From positions 186,001 through 250,000 of the forward strand of contig CASDRK010000017.1 of NCBI GenBank assembly GCA_949283125.1: a stretch of DNA of 64,000 nt. The letters run 5' to 3'. Origin of the DNA: an uncultured Clostridia bacterium. Its GTDB lineage: Bacteria; Bacillota; Clostridia; Christensenellales; Borkfalkiaceae. Shown here in pieces: positions 18,336-27,500 of this stretch (positions are counted from its first letter, which is position 1; each line of letters begins with the position of its first letter). Position numbers and translations under genes: made by a program. The notes below the pieces were generated by a model. The model saw only the letters and a list, made by a program, of their open reading frames with translations, was not told the origin of the DNA and searched no databases.

Positions 18336-19230
18336 CTAAAAGTTTTACTATCGCGTCTGCGCGCGCTTCCTCCTTGTCCAACCAGATTATGCCCGGCAAT
18401 TTTTTAAAAAATGTGAGCTGCCTTTTTGCGTAATGACGGGTATTTTGTTTTATTATGTCACGCATAGTACATTGCGAATAGCCATTTTGCAGCCCCTCGA
18501 TCACTTCCTTGTACCCGATGGCCTGCATGCTCTGGCAATTTATGCCCACACCTTCTGCAAGCAGAGCTTTCACCTCGTCCACAAGACCGCTTTCAAACAT
18601 GGCGTCCACGCGCCTGTCTATTCTGTCGTAAAGCTCCGCGCGCGGATAATCCACCGCCACCGCAAGATAATCGTAAAGGGCGTTTCGGCCGTCGCTGATG
18701 TCGGATTTCTTTTTTCCGCTCACCTCAAATATCTCAAGCGCACGCACTACGCGTTTTACGTCATTGGGATGAATGCGTTCGGCCGAAGCGGCGTCCGCCT
18801 GCTTGAGCAACCCGTACAGGTACTCCTTTCCGCGATCTTTGAGTATTTTGTCGTATTTTTCACGCACGGCGGCATCGCCGCCGGCATTGCCGTACGAATA
18901 ATCGAACAGGAGCGATTTGATATAAAAGCCGGTCCCGCCGCACACCACGGGTATTTTGCCGCATTCGATAAGGCTGTCCGCTATCGACTTTGCCAGTCTC
19001 CTGTAGTCCGAAACCGAAAAATTCTGCCGCGGGTCCACGACGTCTATCATATGGTGGGGCACGCCCATCATTTCCTCTTCCGTCGGCTTTGCCGTGCCAA
19101 TGTTGAGCTGTTTATATATCAACTGCGAATCGGCGGATATGACTTCGCTGCCGAGCAACCCGGCACAGCCTGCGGCAAGCGCGGTCTTGCCCGTTGCCGT
19201 CGCGCCGCAGATGACGAGAATTTTTTTCAC
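18328..19230 (-). CDS. miaA: tRNA dimethylallyltransferase MiaA
   Basis: A 300-residue P-loop enzyme that adds a dimethylallyl group from DMAPP to N6 of A37 in tRNAs reading UNN codons. The P-loop is GATATGKTALA, followed by ISADSQLIYKQLNIGTAKP and HHMIDVVDP. VVCGGTGFYIKSLL and the C-terminal NTRHYAKRQLTFFK (tRNA binding) are all present. MiaB, encoded in the same unit, then methylthiolates the product. It lies one base after mutL. Confidence 0.96.
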   Translation of the reverse strand: MKKILVICGATATGKTALAAGCAGLLGSEVISADSQLIYKQLNIGTAKPTEEEMMGVPHHMIDVVDPRQNFSVSDYRRLAKSIADSLIECGKIPVVCGGTGFYIKSLLFDYSYGNAGGDAAVREKYDKILKDRGKEYLYGLLKQADAASAERIHPNDVKRVVRALEIFEVSGKKKSDISDGRNALYDYLAVAVDYPRAELYDRIDRRVDAMFESGLVDEVKALLAEGVGINCQSMQAIGYKEVIEGLQNGYSQCTMRDIIKQNTRHYAKRQLTFFKKLPGIIWLDKEEARADAIVKLLDD

Positions 19231-19231
19231 A

Positions 19232-21205
19232 TCAAACTATCCTTTTAAACATTTTTTCTATCTGCTGACGCGTCAGCTTCACACACACCGGCCTGCCGTG
19301 CGGACACTTGAGCCCAACATCGCCCTTCAGCATCTGCACAAGTTTGTCTCTTTCAGCTTCGGTCAGCTCCATGCCGCCCTTAACCGCGTGCTTGCAGGCC
19401 ACCGTGGCTATTCTCTCGCGCAAAACGTCGTGAAGTTTAATCGACTTCAATCCGTCGAGATCGGACAAGAGCTCGCCGAAAAAGGCCTTTATGTCGATAT
19501 CGCGCAGATCGAGCGGTATCTCGTTTATGCGGAACGCCGTCATGCCGAACGGCTCGATGTCAAACCCGAGCGAACGGATGAGCATAAGATTGTCGGAAAC
19601 GAACGCGGCCTCCGCCGCATTCAGGTCTATTATATAAGGTATCAGCATGCCCTGTCTGGGCACGGAAGCGCGCTCCTTTATCTTTCCGATGAGCGAATCG
19701 AAAATTATCCTTTCGTGCGCGGCGTGCTGGTCGATGAAATATATTTCGTCTCCCGTCTCGTAAATGAGATAGGTATTGAACAAATTTCCCCTGTACTTCC
19801 AGCTCTCATAAGCCATCCTCTCCTGTTCGGCCTTAATGCGCGCCTGCTCGGCAACCCTTGCGGGCAGAGGCTTGATGCCGCCGCAAACCACCATCTTTGT
19901 CGGCTCGGCGGGAGCAAAATAGCGACTGGGCGGCAACTGCGACGCGCTCTTGGGTTCGACGTGCTCGCTCTCCATTCTTTCAAACACGGACAGGTCGGGC
20001 GCGTCGGGATCTGCGGCCGCTTTACGGGGCGGAGTCTCGCCCTTTTTAATTTTTCCGTCGGCGTCGAATTTCGGGATGTTCACGTCGTCGAAATTTTTAT
20101 CGTACACCTTTTCAAGCCGGGTAAAATCGGCGGCGCAGACAGCGTTTTTGGAGCCGCCGTCCGCAAACGTGGAGCGCACTTCGGGAACGATCGTGCTTTC
20201 CACAACAAAATCCGCCGCCTTTGCGGTTCCGTCGAGCACGGAGGAGACGACTTTGTAAACCGTGCCGAAAATCAGCTGATTGTCGGCAAAGCGGACATCG
20301 GCTTTGTTGGGATGCACGTTCACGTCCACCATGCCCGCAGGCACGTCTATAAACAGCGTGTAGACGGGGAAATTCCTCTTCATCGCATACGGCGCATACG
20401 CATGGGAGACGGCCGTGGAGATCACGTTGTTGGATATGCATCTGCCGTTCAGATAAACGTTCTGATAGGACTTGTTCGGCTTGAAAAAATGCTGGTTGCC
20501 GATAAATCCGTAAATCCTGATGTCGTTGCGTTCTGCACAGATCCTGAACGATTGCGGCAGATAATTTGCGCCGTAGACCTGTGCAATGGCCTCCTCCAGA
20601 CCACCGCCGTAGGACTGCAGCGCAAGCTTGCCGTCCACGTAATATCTGAATGAAACGCGCGGATTGCCCAGAATGTAGCGGGTCACGAAGGCCGTGATGT
20701 CCGTCTCTTCCTTCTTGTCCGTCTTTAAAAATTTGCGCCTGACGGGCGTATTGAAAAATATGTCGCGCACGGTGATCTGCGTGCCCTTGTCGAAGGCCGC
20801 CGGCATGACCTTGCCTATGTAATCGCCGTCGCACTCCACTTTCCACGCCTCGCCGTTGCCCACGGAGCTTATCATCTCCACCCGCGCGATGGCTGCAATC
20901 GTGGCAAGCGCCTCGCCCCTGAATCCGAGGGTGCGGATATTGTCTATGTCCTCCAGCTCGGAGATCTTGCTCGTGGCGTGCGAGAAGAATGCGGCGCGCA
21001 TGTCATCCTTTTCGATGCCGCAGCCGTTGTCTACTATTCTGATAAGGTCCTTGCCGCCGCGCTCGATGCTTATCTCTATCTCCGTGGCGCCGGCGTCTAG
21101 ACTGTTTTCTATCATCTCTTTCACCGCGGAATAGGGTCTGTCGATGACTTCTCCGGCGGCTATGCGGTTGCAGATTATCTCGGAAAGTATATTTATCTTT
21201 GCCAT
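19232..21205 (-). CDS. mutL: DNA mismatch repair protein MutL (endonuclease type)
   Basis: A 657-residue mismatch-repair ATPase that couples MutS to strand cutting. The N-terminal GHKL motifs are IAAGEVIDRPYSAVKEMIENSLDAG, DNGCGI and GFRGEAL. The C-terminal dimerisation domain has the metal-dependent endonuclease motifs: DQHAAHERIIFD, VACKHAVKGG and CPHGRPV. In the DQHA(x)2E(x)4E motif the last Glu is Asp here. The middle linker is long and polar. Strand discrimination would be the nick-directed type, as in organisms lacking MutH. It starts one base from the mutS stop. Confidence 0.95.
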   Translation of the reverse strand: MAKINILSEIICNRIAAGEVIDRPYSAVKEMIENSLDAGATEIEISIERGGKDLIRIVDNGCGIEKDDMRAAFFSHATSKISELEDIDNIRTLGFRGEALATIAAIARVEMISSVGNGEAWKVECDGDYIGKVMPAAFDKGTQITVRDIFFNTPVRRKFLKTDKKEETDITAFVTRYILGNPRVSFRYYVDGKLALQSYGGGLEEAIAQVYGANYLPQSFRICAERNDIRIYGFIGNQHFFKPNKSYQNVYLNGRCISNNVISTAVSHAYAPYAMKRNFPVYTLFIDVPAGMVDVNVHPNKADVRFADNQLIFGTVYKVVSSVLDGTAKAADFVVESTIVPEVRSTFADGGSKNAVCAADFTRLEKVYDKNFDDVNIPKFDADGKIKKGETPPRKAAADPDAPDLSVFERMESEHVEPKSASQLPPSRYFAPAEPTKMVVCGGIKPLPARVAEQARIKAEQERMAYESWKYRGNLFNTYLIYETGDEIYFIDQHAAHERIIFDSLIGKIKERASVPRQGMLIPYIIDLNAAEAAFVSDNLMLIRSLGFDIEPFGMTAFRINEIPLDLRDIDIKAFFGELLSDLDGLKSIKLHDVLRERIATVACKHAVKGGMELTEAERDKLVQMLKGDVGLKCPHGRPVCVKLTRQQIEKMFKRIV

Positions 21206-23779
21206 TTACTTCACCTTTTCAACAAGATCGCCCAGCACCATGAAGGCCTGCATGGGAGACATATTGTTCATATCCAGCTCTTTCAGTATTCTTTCCGCTT
21301 CGCTTGTCTCGCGCACGTCGCGAGACGCGTCATCTTCCGGCCTTTTCATGACCGCGTCTCCGCTCTCTATCGCTTTCAGTATCTGCTTGGCGCGGTCCGT
21401 AACCGGCGCGGGCACGCCCGCAAGCGCCGCCACCTCTATGCCGAACGAACGATTGGCACCGCCGCGCATGATCTTGCGCAGGAAGACGATGCCGCCGTTG
21501 ATCTCCTTTACGGCTATCTTATAGTTCTTCACGCCGCTCAGTTTGTTCTCAAGCTCGGTCAGTTCATGGTAGTGGGTGGCAAAAAGCGTCTTCGCGCCTA
21601 TCTTTTCGGTTATCTGCTCCACTACCGCCCACGCGATCGCGAGACCGTCGTACGTGCTTGTGCCCCGCCCGACCTCGTCGAGCACAATCAGACTGTTGCG
21701 CGTGGCGTTGCGCAAAATTGTGGCCACTTCTATCATCTCCACCATGAACGTGCTCTGGTCGGATATCAGATTGTCGCTCGCGCCGACGCGCGTAAAAATG
21801 CGGTCGATCATCGGTATCTCCGCGCTCTTTGCCGGCACGAAGCTGCCGATATGCGCCATCAGCGCGATAATGGCGGTCTGGCGCATATACGTGCTCTTGC
21901 CGGCCATGTTGGGCCCGGTTATTATCATCGTGCGGTTTTCGTCCTCGTCGAGCAGAACGTCGTTCGCCACGAATTTTTCCTTGGATATCTTTTCCACAAC
22001 GGGATGCCGTCCCTCGCGTATGACCATTGCGCTGCCGCTGTCCACCATCACCGGCCGGCAGTATTTATTTGATTTGGCCACTTCGGCAAGCGAAACGAGC
22101 ACGTCGAGCCGGGCAACCGCGGCCGCAATGCTTTTGAATGCGGGAATATTGTCGGAAAGCGTCTGCTTCAGCTGTTCATAGATGGCGCTTTCCAGCTTCA
22201 GGCACATATCCTCGCTGTTCAGTATCTTATCTTCGATTTCCTTGAGCTCATCCGTTATGAACCTCTCGGCATTGGTCAGCGTCTGTCTGCGCTGATAGGA
22301 TGACGGAACCTTGTCTTTAAATGATTTGCTGACTTCGATATAATAGCCGAATACGCGGTTAAACCCGATCTTCAGGGTGCGTATGCCCGTTCTGTCGCGC
22401 TCGCGCGCTTCGATATCGGCAAGAATGCCCTTGCTGTTTTCTTTCACGGAGCGCAACTCGTCGAGCTTGGCGTCAAATCCCGCCTTTATGTAGCCGCCGT
22501 CCTTCAGCGTTGCCGGAGGTTTTTCATCTATCACGTTCATAACGTGTCGGGCGAGGTCGGACATGTCCCGCAGTCCTTCGCCGACGTCGCGAAGAATGCC
22601 GCTGCAAAAGCCCGTCAGCTGAAAGGCCAGATTGGGCACCACGAGGAGCGATTGGGCGAGCGCAAGACAATCGGCAGGCATCACGCTGCCGTTTGCAACC
22701 TTTCCCGTCAGTCTCTCGATATCTCTGACCTGCGCAAGCATGTCGCCCACGCCCACCCTGACAACGGTCGAATCGAACAGCTCCTGAACTCCGTCGAGAC
22801 GGTAGTTGATGCGCTCCGCGCTGCCCAGCGGGGACAGAACGATATTGTGCAGAAGACGGGCGCCCATTGCCGTTCTGGTCCTGTCCAGCAACCATAAAAG
22901 TGAGCCGTACTTCTTGCCCTCCGACATGCTTTTTACGATCTCCAGATTGCGCACGGCGCAATCGTCGAGCTGCATGTGTTCGCGGTCGCTCACATACCTG
23001 ACGTCGTTTATGTTGGCAAGAGCGTGTTTCTGCGTCTCCTTGAGATATTCGAGCAGCGCGCCGCACGCGCACACGGCCGCAGGTCTCGAGCCGACGTCGA
23101 GCGACGAGAGAGTCTGAACGCCCAACTGGTTTTTCAGATTGTTTTCGGCGGCTCTGTAGCCAAACGTCCAGCCGAGGTAGCTTGAAAATTTCGGAAGCAG
23201 ACCGCGAGTAACTTCGGGCGCATCCTTGCTTGCAAACAGCATTTCGTCGTTGCAGATCACCTCGCTGACGGACAATCTGACCATAAGCGATATCGCGCGC
23301 TCCACAGCGCCTTCACCCTCGTACTGCGTGCAATCGAGCTCTCCGGTGGTTATGTCCGCCCATGCGGCCGCGCAGCAGTCGCCCTGTTTGCAGACGCAGC
23401 AAATGAAATTGTTTGCGCGCGCGTCCAGAAAATTCTCATCGGTTATCGTGCCGGCCGTCACCACCCTGATGACGTCGCGCGCGACCATGCCTTTGGCCGA
23501 CGCCGGATCTTCAAGCTGTTCGCATATGGCAACCTTATATCCCACCGAGACAAGCTTTGCGATATACGAATCCGCAGCGTGAAAGGGCACTCCGCACATG
23601 GGGGCGCGCTCCTCAAGCCCGCAGTCGCGCCCGGTAAGCGTAAGGTCGAGCACGCGCGAAGCCTGCTTCGCATCGTCGAAAAACATCTCGTAAAAATCGC
23701 CGAGACGATAAAAAATTATACAATCCTTATACCTTTCCTTAACCGAAAGGTAATGTTGCATCATAGGTGAAAGAGCCAT
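21206..23779 (-). CDS. mutS: DNA mismatch repair protein MutS
   Basis: An 857-residue MutS1 protein. The N-terminal mismatch-binding domain has the Phe-x-Glu element region (IIFYRLGDFYEMFFDDA), where YR-G-DFYEMF is the MutS1 mark. The ATPase domain has Walker A GPNMAGKSTYMRQ, STFMVEM and DEVGRGTSTYDGLAIAWA. FATHYHELTELE closes the ABC-type site, and a C-terminal SPMQAFMVLGDLVEKV resembles the tetramer tail region. It acts with MutL, encoded directly downstream. Confidence 0.97.
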   Translation of the reverse strand: MALSPMMQHYLSVKERYKDCIIFYRLGDFYEMFFDDAKQASRVLDLTLTGRDCGLEERAPMCGVPFHAADSYIAKLVSVGYKVAICEQLEDPASAKGMVARDVIRVVTAGTITDENFLDARANNFICCVCKQGDCCAAAWADITTGELDCTQYEGEGAVERAISLMVRLSVSEVICNDEMLFASKDAPEVTRGLLPKFSSYLGWTFGYRAAENNLKNQLGVQTLSSLDVGSRPAAVCACGALLEYLKETQKHALANINDVRYVSDREHMQLDDCAVRNLEIVKSMSEGKKYGSLLWLLDRTRTAMGARLLHNIVLSPLGSAERINYRLDGVQELFDSTVVRVGVGDMLAQVRDIERLTGKVANGSVMPADCLALAQSLLVVPNLAFQLTGFCSGILRDVGEGLRDMSDLARHVMNVIDEKPPATLKDGGYIKAGFDAKLDELRSVKENSKGILADIEARERDRTGIRTLKIGFNRVFGYYIEVSKSFKDKVPSSYQRRQTLTNAERFITDELKEIEDKILNSEDMCLKLESAIYEQLKQTLSDNIPAFKSIAAAVARLDVLVSLAEVAKSNKYCRPVMVDSGSAMVIREGRHPVVEKISKEKFVANDVLLDEDENRTMIITGPNMAGKSTYMRQTAIIALMAHIGSFVPAKSAEIPMIDRIFTRVGASDNLISDQSTFMVEMIEVATILRNATRNSLIVLDEVGRGTSTYDGLAIAWAVVEQITEKIGAKTLFATHYHELTELENKLSGVKNYKIAVKEINGGIVFLRKIMRGGANRSFGIEVAALAGVPAPVTDRAKQILKAIESGDAVMKRPEDDASRDVRETSEAERILKELDMNNMSPMQAFMVLGDLVEKVK

Positions 23780-23783
23780 ATTA

Positions 23784-25091
23784 TTATCTCACTATGCAGC
23801 CCGTCAGTGAAACGCCGTTGGCGTGCTCCACTTTCATATCGACAAATTGACCGATGACGTCCTCGTCGCTCGGGAAATACCCCATTCTGCCGTACTCGTC
23901 TCTGCCGAGATAAAGGCCGCGCGCAGCGTCGAAATCTTCACACAATATCTCTATTGTTCTGCCCACGTAAGTTTTCGACAGCTCCCGCGTCTGGCTGTTG
24001 ACCAGCTCGACGAGTTGCATTATGCGCCGTTTGGAAACCTCCTCCGGAATCTGATCAGGCATGTCCGCCGCGGCCGTCCCCTGTCTTTTGGAATACACAA
24101 AGGTGAAGGCCGACGCATAGCCGACCCGCTTTACCAGATCGAGCGTGGCATTGAAGTCTTCGTCGGTCTCGCCCGGAAAGCCCACTATCAAATCGGTCGT
24201 TATCGCGCAATCGGGGATCTTGGCCCGCAGCGCATCCACCTTTTCAAGATACCGGGCCGCAGTGTACCGCCTGTTCATGGCTTTGAGTATTCTGTCCGAA
24301 CCGCTCTGAACGGGAAGATGCAGACAGCGGCATATTTTGGGATTGTCCGCCATGACGTCGATCACTTCGGCAGAAAAATCCTTGGGATGAGACGTCATGA
24401 ACCGCAGCCTGAACCGCCCGTCGATTGCGGCAATTTTTTCAAGCAGCCGGGCAAAAGTCATGTCGCCGCTGTAGGAGTTGACATTCTGTCCGAGCAGGGT
24501 GATCTCCTTATATCCTTCGGAAACGAGCGAACGCACTTCCTCTATTATTTTCTGCGAACTGCGGCTTCGCTCCCGTCCGCGGACGTACGGAACAATGCAG
24601 TACGAGCAGAAATTGTTGCACCCGTACATTATATTAACCCATGCGTTGGGATAACTTGTCCTGAGCGGCCTGTCCTCTTCGCATATCTCCCCTTCGCTCT
24701 CCCTGACGGAAATCACGCATTTCTTTCCGTCCAGCTTTTGTTTGATCAGCTGTCCGAGTTCGTGAAGGTTGTGCGTTCCGAATATGATGTCGACATACGG
24801 AAATTTTTTGTGCAGGCCTTCAGCCTTGTTCATCTGCTGTGGCAGACACCCGCCTACGGCGATTATCATATCCCTGCGCGCCGCTTTTAATTTTTTAAGC
24901 ATGCCGATGTTTCCGAACGCATGATTTTCGGCATTTTCCCTTATGCAGCAGGTATTGAAGACCACGATATCGGCGCTTTCGGGCTCGTCGCAACTTCTAT
25001 ATCCCATTTCCGCAAGTATCCCCGCGATCTTTTCCGATTCGTGCACGTTCATCTGACAGCCGTAAGTGACTATGTGATAATATTTGTCCAT
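23784..25091 (-). CDS. miaB: tRNA-2-methylthio-N6-dimethylallyladenosine synthase MiaB
   Basis: A 435-residue radical-SAM methylthiotransferase that turns i6A37 into ms2i6A37. The N-terminal UPF0004 domain has three cluster cysteines: TYGCQMN, NTCCIREN and GGCLPQ. The radical-SAM CxxxCxxC is CNNFCSYC, and a C-terminal TRAM domain follows (GRTIEILCED onward). The ATG at 25091 has no Shine-Dalgarno. A good -10 element (25100-25105) would start transcription about one or two bases before it, so the mRNA may be leaderless. A TTG at 25100 would fall inside that -10 element and is less likely. Confidence 0.94.
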   Translation of the reverse strand: MDKYYHIVTYGCQMNVHESEKIAGILAEMGYRSCDEPESADIVVFNTCCIRENAENHAFGNIGMLKKLKAARRDMIIAVGGCLPQQMNKAEGLHKKFPYVDIIFGTHNLHELGQLIKQKLDGKKCVISVRESEGEICEEDRPLRTSYPNAWVNIMYGCNNFCSYCIVPYVRGRERSRSSQKIIEEVRSLVSEGYKEITLLGQNVNSYSGDMTFARLLEKIAAIDGRFRLRFMTSHPKDFSAEVIDVMADNPKICRCLHLPVQSGSDRILKAMNRRYTAARYLEKVDALRAKIPDCAITTDLIVGFPGETDEDFNATLDLVKRVGYASAFTFVYSKRQGTAAADMPDQIPEEVSKRRIMQLVELVNSQTRELSKTYVGRTIEILCEDFDAARGLYLGRDEYGRMGYFPSDEDVIGQFVDMKVEHANGVSLTGCIVR

Positions 25092-25099
25092 ATACGACA

Positions 25100-25128
25100 A
25101 TTATATAATTTATCCGTTTTTTTTTCAA
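25100..25128 (-). promoter_or_regulatory. Promoter of the miaB-mutSL-miaA unit
   Basis: On the minus strand TTGAAA (25123-25128), a 17-base A-rich spacer, then TATAAT (25100-25105). The expected start at about 25093 is almost at the miaB ATG. Confidence 0.7.
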
Positions 25129-25133
25129 TTGAT

Positions 25134-25163
25134 TTGCAATAAATTATTAATTTTTAAGATACT
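25134..25163 (+). promoter_or_regulatory. Possible promoter of the class A PBP gene
   Basis: TTGCAA (25134-25139), 18 bases, then GATACT (25158-25163). The predicted start at about 25170 coincides with the ATG at 25171, again suggesting a leaderless message. The -10 is only moderate. Confidence 0.45.
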
Positions 25164-25170
25164 AATTTTA

Positions 25171-27381
25171 ATGAAGAAGACAGGCAAAGTCATGCTGTGC
25201 GTTCTGCTCATATCCGCAGCGCTGGTTGCGGCGGCCGTTGCGGCATTTTTCGCGATCACCCGTGACGCAAAGCTCGATAAGGACAAACTGATAAATTACG
25301 GACAGACGATAGAATTTTACGACGCCGAAGGACAAAAAATCCAAAGTTCGGCAATACAAAACGGGCGCAGCTCCGTAAGAACGGATGAGCTGCGCGAACA
25401 CACGAAAAACGCCTTCATCGCTTCGGAAGACAGAACGTTTTACCGGCACAACGGTCTCAATTACAAGCGCATGTTAAAGGCGGCGTTCAAAAATATTGCC
25501 ACACGCTCTTTCGGTGAAGGAGCGTCGACGATAAGCCAGCAACTCATCAAGAACACGCATCTCTCCAATCAGAAGACGCTTGTGCGGAAGCTTAAAGAAA
25601 TACGGCTCACCAAACAACTGGAGCGCAGTTATGCCAAAGACGAGATTCTGGAAATGTACCTGAACACGATTTACTTCGGACACAGCTGTTACGGACTACA
25701 GAACGCGGCGAGATTTTACTTCGGCACAGACGCCGACAATCTTTCGCTCGCGCAGAGCGCCACGCTGGCGGGACTGCTTTCCTCGCCAAACAATTACTCG
25801 CCCTTCAAAGACGCGGAAAAATGCGTCCGGCGCAGAAACATCGTGCTCAAAAGCATGCTGGACTGCGGCTTTATAACAGAAGCTCAATACCGTGAAGCCG
25901 AGACTTCCCCCGTCGGCGCGACTAAAGAAGCCAAAAACGACCCGAAAAGCAATTATGTAGCCGCCGCATGCGACGAGCTTTCCGGGCTCGGTCTGGACAG
26001 CTACTCCCAGCTTTCGGGCTGCAAAGTATATACCTGCCTGAACGCTGAAATGCAGCAAGCGCTGTGCGAAAACAGACCAGAAAACGATTACTGCGCCGTG
26101 ATAACCGACGGCGCCGACGGCGTAGTGGCATACGTCAGCACGACGGGCGGCGCCCGACGGCAGCCCGGCTCAACGATAAAACCCGTTCTCGTGTACGCGC
26201 CCGCAATAGAAGAAGGATTGCTGCACCCGTTCACAAAGATAGACGACAGCCCGACAGACTTCGGAGGGTACGCGCCCGAAAACCACGACAAGAAATACCA
26301 CGGCCTTGTGACGGCGGAAGAGAGTCTGGCAAAAAGCTACAATATTCCCGCGGTAAAAATGCTCAATGCGCTGACCGTCGGCAAAGCGTTGGAATATGCG
26401 CAAAAAATGGACATCGACACCGATAAGGACGACGCAAATCTGGCGCTTGCGCTCGGAGGGATGAAATACGGCGTTTCGCTGAAAAATCTGTGCGATGCGT
26501 ACTCCACCTTCAGAAAAGCAGGCAATTTTGCGCCATCTCATTTCATAGAACGCATCGAAGACCGGCATGGCCGGACGATTTATGTACACAAACCGAGCGA
26601 AAGAAAGGTATTTTCGCAGGGGACATGTTCGCTGATGAACCAAATGCTGATACAAACGGCAAAAACGGGAACGGCAAAAAAACTTAAAAACCTGCCGTTC
26701 GACGTGGCGGCAAAGACAGGCACCTGCGGCAACGCGGAGGGGAACACGGACGCCTACGCCGCGACCTACACTTCGACCCACACTCTGTGCGTTTGGCTTG
26801 GCGACGTCAACAACAGACGCACAACAGTTACAGGCGGCGGAGCATGCTGCAACATCGCAAGCGCAGTTCTGAAAAAAATGTATGCGACCGCGGCTCCGGA
26901 GCCGCTGGACACGACAGGCGGCACATCAAAAATATTCATCGACCGACAGGACTATGAAAAAGACGGCAAGATAATTCTTGCGGACGAAATTTCGCCCAAA
27001 CTGAACAAAATGGAGGTGCGCTGTCTTGCAGGACGCGAGCCCGAACAGCACAGCACCAAATTTTCGCGGCCGGTCATACAAAAACCGCAAATCAGAGTCG
27101 GCAAAGAGCATATTTCAATAGTACTATGTCATACAGATTACTATTCATACTTGATTAAATGCGATGGCAAAATCATATATGACGGCGATTATTTGCCGGA
27201 AATCAGCGATTGCCCCGATAAAGGCAGCCATGCCTACACCGTCACCCCCTACTACTCTGACGGACACGAAAAATATTTCGGCGATGCTGTCAATCTGGAA
27301 AGAATATTTTTCGGAGGTGACGACGACGGGAACGACAGACACCTGCCTCCGCCGATCACAGGCAAGGACTGGTATAATTGA
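25171..27381 (+). CDS. Class A penicillin-binding protein (transglycosylase/transpeptidase)
   Basis: A 736-residue bifunctional peptidoglycan synthase. A signal-anchor helix spans residues 7-29. The GT51 glycosyltransferase domain has EDRTFYRHNG with catalytic Glu86, GASTISQQLIKN, and KDEILEMYLNTIYFG. The transpeptidase domain has the SxxK serine Ser334 (GSTIKP), SYN (SxN), and KTG at Lys515. A C-terminal tail of about 120 residues looks like a fibronectin-type beta domain and ends with a polar stretch. No Shine-Dalgarno precedes the ATG. It is divergent from miaB, and its role in growth or sporulation cannot be told from sequence. Confidence 0.94.
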   Translation: MKKTGKVMLCVLLISAALVAAAVAAFFAITRDAKLDKDKLINYGQTIEFYDAEGQKIQSSAIQNGRSSVRTDELREHTKNAFIASEDRTFYRHNGLNYKRMLKAAFKNIATRSFGEGASTISQQLIKNTHLSNQKTLVRKLKEIRLTKQLERSYAKDEILEMYLNTIYFGHSCYGLQNAARFYFGTDADNLSLAQSATLAGLLSSPNNYSPFKDAEKCVRRRNIVLKSMLDCGFITEAQYREAETSPVGATKEAKNDPKSNYVAAACDELSGLGLDSYSQLSGCKVYTCLNAEMQQALCENRPENDYCAVITDGADGVVAYVSTTGGARRQPGSTIKPVLVYAPAIEEGLLHPFTKIDDSPTDFGGYAPENHDKKYHGLVTAEESLAKSYNIPAVKMLNALTVGKALEYAQKMDIDTDKDDANLALALGGMKYGVSLKNLCDAYSTFRKAGNFAPSHFIERIEDRHGRTIYVHKPSERKVFSQGTCSLMNQMLIQTAKTGTAKKLKNLPFDVAAKTGTCGNAEGNTDAYAATYTSTHTLCVWLGDVNNRRTTVTGGGACCNIASAVLKKMYATAAPEPLDTTGGTSKIFIDRQDYEKDGKIILADEISPKLNKMEVRCLAGREPEQHSTKFSRPVIQKPQIRVGKEHISIVLCHTDYYSYLIKCDGKIIYDGDYLPEISDCPDKGSHAYTVTPYYSDGHEKYFGDAVNLERIFFGGDDDGNDRHLPPPITGKDWYN

Positions 27382-27455
27382 ATCGCTTGCAAAAGTCATC
27401 CGCCGTAATCAGCACCGCAAAAGTCTCCCTCTCTCCTTGTCTGTAATCAGATTGA

Positions 27456-27487
27456 AAATCCCGCGCAGAAGTGTTTGCGCGGGATTT
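27456..27487. terminator. Bidirectional terminator between PBP and thiI
   Basis: A 12-bp stem AAATCCCGCGCA / TGCGCGGGATTT with an eight-base loop. It lies between two convergent genes and has A/T-rich edges on both sides. Confidence 0.85.
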
Positions 27488-27500
27488 CATGTATTTACAC

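Noticed and set aside
19094-20653. Long open frame on the plus strand opposite mutL (and similar ones opposite cmk, carB, murC and the desulfurase)
   Set aside because: These are mirror frames of GC-rich coding sequence. Their proteins show no family motifs, while the minus-strand genes have full sets of catalytic motifs.
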